From Paenibacillus sp. RC67 (lineage in GTDB: Bacteria > Bacillota > Bacilli > Paenibacillales > NBRC-103111): a stretch of 64,000 nucleotides of DNA. Location: contig NZ_CP125098.1 of assembly GCF_030020805.1 (NCBI RefSeq), forward strand, positions 7,793,501 to 7,857,500, given 5' to 3'. This document shows, one piece after another, positions 59,160-64,000 of the stretch. A program made the position numbers and the translations under genes. The first letter of the stretch is position 1, and each line of letters opens with the position of its first letter. Below the pieces are notes generated by a model. The model was not told where the DNA came from. It worked only from the letters and a program-made list of their open reading frames with translations, and made no database searches.

Positions 59160-60740
59160 CTACTTCAATTGTTTAATCGCATAGGAGTGGCGATCGTTTT
59201 CTTTTTTCAACTCAGCATTGTAATCGTCTCTAAGCTCTGTCAGCCGAGTCTTCAATGACTCAATCTGCTGCTGGGTCGCTCCTTTTTTGAAGATTTGGTC
59301 AATCAGCGTCTGCGCATCTGTCAGCTGCTTCTCCAGTTCGGCTCTTGCCGTTTCCGCAGTTTTGGAACTATCGCTAGATAGCGAGTTGATTTTGCTCAGT
59401 ATGTCCTTATGCTTTGTCCTTGCTTCCTCGAGCGCTTTATCGTAAGACGCTTGGCTGGAGTAAGCTCCTGGGGTATCCTTTCGAACCTGTGCTAGCTGGT
59501 CCTCCAGCTGCTTCCGATTCTGATTATACCGTTCTTTAATTTCACTCAAAGCTTTTTCATGACGATCGTTCTCCAGCTTTATCGGATCAGTTGGTGAAGA
59601 TGGATTCGTATTGGGAAGCGTAGTCGTCTCGTCGCCCATATCGATTTTTCGTACCAGAATATCGTTGGAATACTCGCTTACCGACAACAGAATGCCTTTT
59701 TTATCATAGTGGGAGATCATGCCGTCCATAGCATTATTTCTAAAATCCCCCGATATCTTCTCGCCTTTGGTGGTGGTATAGGTTCCTTTACCGTCGCGTT
59801 TGCCATCAACAAAATCACCTTCATAAACGTCGCCGTTTTTATAAGTTAGTTTCCCTCTGCCGTTCGGTTGGTCGTTATCAAAAGGACCTGTATACTTATC
59901 CCCGTTTTCATAATAAAGGGTCCCGTTATAGCGTTCTCCGCTCGAGAAGGTTCCGTCAAAAGCCAGACTTCCTCCGGGAGAATACTGCTTACCCGCTCCG
60001 TTAAACACGCCGTCCTTCATAGCGGCATCCGTGTTCAGCTGGCCGTTGTCATAATAGGTCTTGGCGCGTCCTTCCTTAGGAACACCATCAGCCATTGTCC
60101 CATCGAACAGCTGCTTGCCTATCGAGTTCACCAGCTTCCCTTTCCCCTCAGGATACCCGTCCACCAGCATTCCTGTATATTTGTCACCGTTCGGGTAAAC
60201 GTACTCCCCTTTTACAGGCTTAGAAGTATCTGTCGTTGTGTCCGTAGGCTTTGACGGATTTGTGGTCCCTCCGGTACCTCCAGGTTTCCCTGTAGAGGTA
60301 GAGCCTTTAGGGGTGGTCAAATAGATCGTGGACGTATTTTGAACCCACTTCACTTCCTTGCCGGAGGCTTCGCTAACGAACCGAAGAGGAACTAGCGTAT
60401 TGCCATCCACTAATCTCGGCGCCAACTCCAGCTCATTCAGTTGATCATTGACATAAGCATCGGTGTCATCAATGACTAGCTCTATCGTCAAGCCGTCTTT
60501 GGTACCGGAGACCGTCTCCGTATTCGCATCCCAGCTCACATCGAGACCTAGCTTTTCAAATATAGCCCGGAAAGGAACCAACGTCGTCCCATTATCCAAA
60601 ATCGGCTGCACCTCGAACTTAATCAGCTTATTATCCAAATATACACGTATCGGCCGTTCCGCCGCAGCATTCACGGAAAAAGGAAGCGACAGGGCGCCCC
60701 AAAGCAAACAAGCCGATAGCATCGCGTATCGTTTTTTCAT
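59160..60740 (-). CDS. Secreted stalk-domain protein with MORN repeats and coiled coil
   Basis: A 526-residue protein. Signal peptide ends near VNAAAE (residue 27). Two copper-amine-oxidase-like stalk units follow to about 145 (LVPFRAIFEKLGLDVSWD; LVPLRFVSEASGKEVKWV), then a Gly/Thr/Pro linker. Five or more MORN repeats lie at about 185-335 (YPNGDKYTGMLVDG, YENGDKYTGPFDND, YKNGDVYEGDFVDG). The last 140 residues are charged coiled coil. Stalk units sit on cell-surface proteins in Paenibacillus; MORN repeats bind lipid or other proteins. A surface scaffold is likely; no catalytic site is visible. Confidence 0.82.
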   Translation of the reverse strand: MKKRYAMLSACLLWGALSLPFSVNAAAERPIRVYLDNKLIKFEVQPILDNGTTLVPFRAIFEKLGLDVSWDANTETVSGTKDGLTIELVIDDTDAYVNDQLNELELAPRLVDGNTLVPLRFVSEASGKEVKWVQNTSTIYLTTPKGSTSTGKPGGTGGTTNPSKPTDTTTDTSKPVKGEYVYPNGDKYTGMLVDGYPEGKGKLVNSIGKQLFDGTMADGVPKEGRAKTYYDNGQLNTDAAMKDGVFNGAGKQYSPGGSLAFDGTFSSGERYNGTLYYENGDKYTGPFDNDQPNGRGKLTYKNGDVYEGDFVDGKRDGKGTYTTTKGEKISGDFRNNAMDGMISHYDKKGILLSVSEYSNDILVRKIDMGDETTTLPNTNPSSPTDPIKLENDRHEKALSEIKERYNQNRKQLEDQLAQVRKDTPGAYSSQASYDKALEEARTKHKDILSKINSLSSDSSKTAETARAELEKQLTDAQTLIDQIFKKGATQQQIESLKTRLTELRDDYNAELKKENDRHSYAIKQLK

Positions 60741-60942
60741 CCCAGCTATCCCTCCTACACGTTCTTTGTATTTATTTTACAAGTCTTTTCAGCAGGTGTC
60801 GAAACTCCTACTCGTTATATCGACCAATAGAGGGTAAATGTTAAGGAGCAAACCTGCTGTATCCGTCTTTAGACCATGCTGAGGCAAAAAAAGAAGACCC
60901 ACGCCCCAACGGGACATGAGACTCCTTATATCGGCACCGATT

Positions 60943-61206
60943 TTAGTCGATGTAGGTAACAATGCCTTTTTCCATCAAATAGTCCATCTCTAGCTCCAAA
61001 ATCGTTTCAACCGTCAGCTCGTCCAATTTGACGTCCTTGCGGCTCATTACATAATCGACGATTTCATCACTATCGATATCATCTTCCTTGGCGTTATTGA
61101 TAAACGTCTGTTCATGCTTCAAAACCAGCTTAATACTTTCGGCGTCGACTTTCGATTTCCCAGCAATAAAATCAATTAGCTCCTGCTCGTTAATAGCCTC
61201 GCTCAT
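60943..61206 (-). CDS. Small acidic protein of unknown function, 87 aa
   Basis: An 87-residue, strongly acidic protein (DDIDSDEIVDYV in the middle), predicted helical. ATG 61206 is chosen since GGGG lies before it; ATG 61215 is open. I do not recognise the family. It resembles small helical regulator-type proteins of Bacillales annotated as hypothetical. Neighbours give no hint. Confidence 0.65.
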   Translation of the reverse strand: MSEAINEQELIDFIAGKSKVDAESIKLVLKHEQTFINNAKEDDIDSDEIVDYVMSRKDVKLDELTVETILELEMDYLMEKGIVTYID

Positions 61207-61288
61207 TATAGTCATCCCCTTATGGTGTTTTTAGTGCCATTGTAACATAAATTTCGTTAACGACCTAAATCGCCGTGCAAGCTGCAGT

Positions 61289-61340
61289 AAAAAACCTCTA
61301 TTCGTGGAAGAAAGTCTGGCTTCCTACAACAAATAGAGGC
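61289..61340 (-). terminator. Terminator of xpt-pbuX
   Basis: On the minus strand CCTCTATT pairs with AATAGAGG, with inner GGAAG/CTTCC, followed by six T. Confidence 0.85.
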
Positions 61341-61354
61341 TCCGAATATAGGCA

Positions 61355-62650
61355 TTACGCTGCTTTGGTGTCCGCTCTGGACGAAGCGTCGTCTTTTGAA
61401 TTGGATAAGCATAAGTTCAAAATAATAGCGGTCAACGAACCGGATACGATCCCGTTTTGCAGCAGCATCTTGGCAAAGTCAGGAAGCAGGTCGAACATTT
61501 GGGGAAGCGTCGCCGAGCCTAAACCAACTGCGATACTGCAAGCCGCAATCAATAGGTTACGCTCTTTGCGCAAATCGACCTCGGACAAAATCGAAATCCC
61601 TGAAGCAGCCACCGAGCCGAACATGACTATCATCGCTCCACCAAGCACTGCATTCGGAATCACGGTCGTTAGAGCAGCCAGCTTAGGCAGCAGACCGAGA
61701 ATCACCATAATGCCGCCCGCGGCAAAAATCACATCCCGCGTTTTCACTCGAGTCAAGGAGATAAGACCGACATTTTGCGAGAAAGCTGTATAAGGGAATG
61801 CATTGAAAATACCGCCCAGCATAATAGCCAAACCCTCGGAACGCAAACCGTTGACGATCTGCTTTTGTTCGACCTTTTGATCAGTCGCTTTGCCTACGGC
61901 AAAATAAACACCTGTAGACTCTACCATACTGACAATGTTGACGATAATCATCGTAATAATAGCCGTAATGCTAATTTGAGGAATGCCAAAGTAAAAAGGT
62001 TGTGCAATGCTGAACCAGGATGCTTCCGCAACCGAGGAGAAATGAACAATACCCATGAAGTAGCCGATAATCGTCCCGACCAACAAGCCGACAAGAACCG
62101 AAATGGCACGAAGAAATCCGGTTGCCAAGCGGTTCACTACTAGAATAACGAGCAGCGTGATAAGAGCTAGCAGCAAGTTGTTAGGCTGTCCGAAATCCGG
62201 GGCGCCTTGACCACCTGCCACATTGTTCATAGCTACGGGAATCAAGGAGAGTCCAATGATCGTTACAACCGAGCCCGTCACAATGGTTGGGAAGAACTTC
62301 AGCATTTTGCCGTATAACGGCGCGGCTAGAACGACAAATAAGCCGGATATGATGATCGCCCCGTACGTTGTCGCTAAGTTCGAGGTTGAGGCAATGGCAA
62401 TAATCGGGCCCACTGCCGTAAAGGTACAGCCCAATACAACAGGCAATCGACTGCCAAAAAACCGCGTTCCCATGACCTGTAAAATCGTAGCTAGTCCACA
62501 CGTAAATAAATCCGCTGCGATCAAATAAGCCATTTGGGCGGGAGTCAGCTTAAGCGCTCCTCCGACGATCAGCGGCACGACGACAGCCCCGGCGTACATG
62601 GCGAGCACGTGCTGGAAGCCCAAGGTCACTACCTTTTGTTTGCTTAACAT
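61355..62650 (-). CDS. pbuX: Xanthine permease, NCS2 family
   Basis: A 431-residue NCS2/NAT carrier with fourteen helices. The N-terminal LGFQHVLAMYAGAVVVPLIV and the substrate loop ESTGVYFAVGKATD (helix 8) and FSQNVGLISLTRV (helix 10) are the family signatures for xanthine/urate carriers. GGGGAG precedes the ATG. It is the second gene of xpt-pbuX, starting 14 bp after xpt, as in B. subtilis. Confidence 0.92.
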   Translation of the reverse strand: MLSKQKVVTLGFQHVLAMYAGAVVVPLIVGGALKLTPAQMAYLIAADLFTCGLATILQVMGTRFFGSRLPVVLGCTFTAVGPIIAIASTSNLATTYGAIIISGLFVVLAAPLYGKMLKFFPTIVTGSVVTIIGLSLIPVAMNNVAGGQGAPDFGQPNNLLLALITLLVILVVNRLATGFLRAISVLVGLLVGTIIGYFMGIVHFSSVAEASWFSIAQPFYFGIPQISITAIITMIIVNIVSMVESTGVYFAVGKATDQKVEQKQIVNGLRSEGLAIMLGGIFNAFPYTAFSQNVGLISLTRVKTRDVIFAAGGIMVILGLLPKLAALTTVIPNAVLGGAMIVMFGSVAASGISILSEVDLRKERNLLIAACSIAVGLGSATLPQMFDLLPDFAKMLLQNGIVSGSLTAIILNLCLSNSKDDASSRADTKAA

Positions 62651-62664
62651 TCTGTTTTTCTCCC

Positions 62665-63261
62665 CTAGACTTTTTGGATTAATGGACTATCCTCAACAAA
62701 ATTCACCACGCCTGGAGACATCGAAGCGATTCGAGCCAAAGAGTGCACCTCAATGCCTCTAGCTTCTAGTAAACCGCGGCCTTCCTGAAAGCTCTTTTCA
62801 ATAACGCAGCCAACGCCAACCAGCTCAGCGCCCGCTTCTTTCACAATATCAACCAATCCAACCAAAGCGGCTCCAGTTGCTAAGAAATCATCAACAATCA
62901 GCACTCTATCGTTCGGACCGAGGTATTTCTGGGAAACGCTGACTTGGTACGTTTCTTGGCGGGTAAACGAATGCACTGGTGCCGAAAATACGTTTTCTGC
63001 CAGAGTGACAGCTTTCTTCTTCTTGGCATAAACGAATGGAACACCCAGCGCAATGCCAGCAGCCATGGCAAATTGAATACCGCTAGCTTCGATAGTAAGT
63101 ACCTTGGTGATAGGCTTGTCGCCAAAAATTCGTCCAAACTCATTGCCGATCTCCAACGCGAGCTGGGTATCAACCTGGTGATTCAAAAAGGAGTCCACCT
63201 TCAGTACCGTATCGGACAGGATCAATCCCTCTTGACGTATGCGTTCTTGAAGTAGTTTCAT
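62665..63261 (-). CDS. xpt: Xanthine phosphoribosyltransferase
   Basis: A 198-residue type I phosphoribosyltransferase. The PRPP loop RVLIVDDFLATGAALVGLV is near residue 120 and the start MKLLQERIRQEGLIL is typical of Xpt. It makes XMP from xanthine and PRPP. AAAGGGGCG precedes the ATG. The leader of about 390 nt carries two aptamers. Confidence 0.94.
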   Translation of the reverse strand: MKLLQERIRQEGLILSDTVLKVDSFLNHQVDTQLALEIGNEFGRIFGDKPITKVLTIEASGIQFAMAAGIALGVPFVYAKKKKAVTLAENVFSAPVHSFTRQETYQVSVSQKYLGPNDRVLIVDDFLATGAALVGLVDIVKEAGAELVGVGCVIEKSFQEGRGLLEARGIEVHSLARIASMSPGVVNFVEDSPLIQKV

Positions 63262-63355
63262 ATTGTGTATCGCCCCTTTTTAATTAAGAAAAACGTCTAT
63301 CGACGTCCATTCATAGATGCGCGACCGCGTTTAGCGGAAGAAGTTTTTATCGCCA

Positions 63356-63400
63356 ATAGGAAAGTTCTTCCCTACGATATAGGGAAGTTAACCTTCCTAT
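63356..63400 (-). other. Strong hairpin in the xpt leader after the terminator
   Basis: ATAGGAA...TTCCCTA pairs with TAGGGAA...TTCCTAT, two blocks of 7-8 bp around an internal loop, with loop CGATA. It directly follows the T run of the terminator in the direction of transcription. It has no T run of its own. A further weak stem, ACGTC-GATA-GACGT then TTTTT, lies at 63288-63306. Confidence 0.6.
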
Positions 63401-63403
63401 GTG

Positions 63404-63456
63404 AAAAAAAAGGACAGGTTCCTTGAGCTCTTCTTCTCTCAAGTGAAGCCTGTCCT
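63404..63456 (-). terminator. Regulated terminator of the xpt leader
   Basis: On the minus strand AGGACAGG, inner TTGAG/CTCAA, CCTGTCCT and eight T. The 5' arm overlaps the end of the ykkC-type aptamer, which is how ligand binding there could stop terminator formation. Confidence 0.8.
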
Positions 63457-63553
63457 TCTGGGTTTTTGTCCCTATTGGTGTAGCACGCAAAGTGCCCGCA
63501 TCGCTCGGACCAGCCTGTCCTTTCCAATAGAAGAAAAGAAACGGAACCCTAGA
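63454..63553 (-). ncRNA. ykkC-class riboswitch aptamer, probably PRPP type
   Basis: On the minus strand the conserved ykkC blocks appear in order: CTAGGGTTCCG at the 5' end, GGACAGGCTGGTCCGAG, GCGGGCAC, GCGTGCTACACC, and GGGACAAAAACCCAGAAGG at the 3' end. ykkC subtypes bind guanidine, ppGpp, PRPP or nucleoside diphosphates. The tandem with a guanine aptamer and the xpt gene (a PRPP-using enzyme) favour PRPP. The subtype call is inference. Confidence 0.75.
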
Positions 63554-63563
63554 TGCGCTTTTC

Positions 63564-63634
63564 ACTCATAGTCGGTCGATTCATTCGGTCGTCCGGTAGA
63601 AACTAATGGGCCATATCCCCATAATTATACGAGT
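63564..63634 (-). ncRNA. Guanine-type purine riboswitch aptamer
   Basis: On the minus strand P1 is ACTCGTA/TATGAGT. The conserved core TTTCTACCGG, P3 with its loop, and CCGACTATGAG are present; the C in GACTATG marks guanine/xanthine rather than adenine specificity. B. subtilis xpt-pbuX has the same aptamer. Confidence 0.92.
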
Positions 63635-63657
63635 TCTTATGAAGTTTTACTTTGTAT

Positions 63658-63686
63658 ATAGTACACGCTACTTCCTATCGTTTCAA
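63658..63686 (-). promoter_or_regulatory. Sigma-A promoter of xpt-pbuX
   Basis: On the minus strand TTGAAA, 17 bp, TACTAT. The transcript would begin near 63651, about 17 nt before the guanine aptamer. Confidence 0.75.
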
Positions 63687-63942
63687 GAGGAAATTTCTCA
63701 TAATACGACAAGATTCGCTGGTGGGGAGCACAATACCATTATCTCTTGGAATTTACTGCCTATACCGCAAGGTTTATCGCTTCTTTTGCCTCTCGATACC
63801 CAGCATTTCAGCCCTAATATCTGCTATAAAAGAACCTGGGCACGCACAAAAAAACAAAGGCCTTGAAGCCCCAAACTCCTGCCCGTTGCTTTCCGTTTTA
63901 TACCCTTGCAGCTGACATGGCTATACCCATGCAACAGTAGCG
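63687..63942. other. Intergenic region, nothing certain seen
   Basis: No gene with a ribosome site is supported on either strand. Confidence 0.4.
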
Positions 63943-63975
63943 AAAAAGCCAGAGAGCTGAAGAGCTCCCTGGCCT
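63943..63975 (-). terminator. Terminator of a gene lying beyond the window
   Basis: GCCAGAGAGCT and AGCTCCCTGGC pair with one mismatch; on the minus strand a T run follows. Just upstream, a TAG at 63982-63980 could be the stop of a leftward gene, of which only six codons are in the window. Confidence 0.65.
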
Positions 63976-64000
63976 CTACCTACAGTCTTTTGCGTTTATA

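Noticed and set aside
63640..63945. A third riboswitch upstream of the xpt promoter
   Set aside because: Some conserved-looking blocks (CAAGGG, AAAACGGAAAGC on the minus strand) recalled c-di-GMP aptamers, but the order and core of that family do not fit.
1..64000. CRISPR arrays, insertion sequences, prophage genes, tRNA or rRNA genes
   Set aside because: No regularly spaced repeats, transposase, integrase or phage structural genes and no cloverleaf or rRNA blocks were recognised while reading both strands.

Overview
The window looks like chromosomal DNA of a spore-forming, low-to-mid GC Gram-positive bacterium, most likely Paenibacillus or a close relative. The reasons are a SleB cortex-lytic enzyme, Bacillus-type Fur, TnrA/GlnR, CcpA and MhqR-like DNA sites, strong AGGAGG ribosome sites with frequent TTG/GTG starts, and several copper-amine-oxidase-like stalk domain proteins. 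No rRNA, tRNA, CRISPR array, insertion sequence or prophage was seen. This is a metabolic and regulatory region with many small operons and some gene decay.

Layout. 1-7.0 kb: a UgtP-like glycolipid glucosyltransferase next to an MFS protein (cut by the window edge), a Btr-like AraC regulator with a Fur box, a stalk-domain secreted protein, a small unknown gene, and cidR with divergent cidA-cidB. 7.3-12.8 kb: two paralogous cupin-AraC regulators around a GMC flavin dehydrogenase, its small subunit, remains of a sugar ABC permease and an aldehyde dehydrogenase. 13.0-20.2 kb: an ECF sigma factor with a long extra domain (frameshifted), catalase, and a heterodimeric ABC exporter with one half frameshifted. 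20.4-26.4 kb: a transglutaminase fragment, a TipA-like MerR regulator, sleB, and a LysR / M20 amidohydrolase / YfcC permease group.

26.4-30.2 kb is the most interesting locus. A short TnrA-like regulator and tatC are transcribed away from a Tat-exported flavin amine oxidase, a secreted RidA-family protein and tatA, with a perfect TnrA/GlnR box between the two arms. It reads as a nitrogen-controlled module for oxidising amines or amino acids outside the cytoplasm, with its own translocase and an imine-hydrolysing partner.

30.2-45 kb: adenosine deaminase, a bile acid:sodium symporter-family transporter, a Fur-controlled nitroreductase-yclNOPQ-type siderophore importer, an orphan solute-binding lipoprotein with a glycerophosphodiesterase under a good promoter overlapped by a cre site, a YesX-like rhamnogalacturonan lyase, and an Rph-like phosphotransferase with a TetR regulator. 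45-53 kb: a methyltransferase, an NAD(P)-binding protein and a DsbA-family protein behind twin operators, a GT-C membrane glycosyltransferase, a TusA-like pseudogene, and a YtrA-like GntR-ABC-methyltransferase operon. 53-59 kb: redox genes ending in an MhqR-like quinone/electrophile cluster whose two promoters share a palindrome. 59-64 kb: a stalk/MORN protein, a small acidic protein, and xpt-pbuX behind a leader that carries a guanine aptamer followed by a ykkC-class (probably PRPP) aptamer and one terminator.

Two genes (the sigma factor and one ABC half) carry single-base frameshifts, three sites in all, each of which can be placed in a short homopolymer. These may be assembly errors rather than biology. 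All functional names come from reading the sequence, without database searches.
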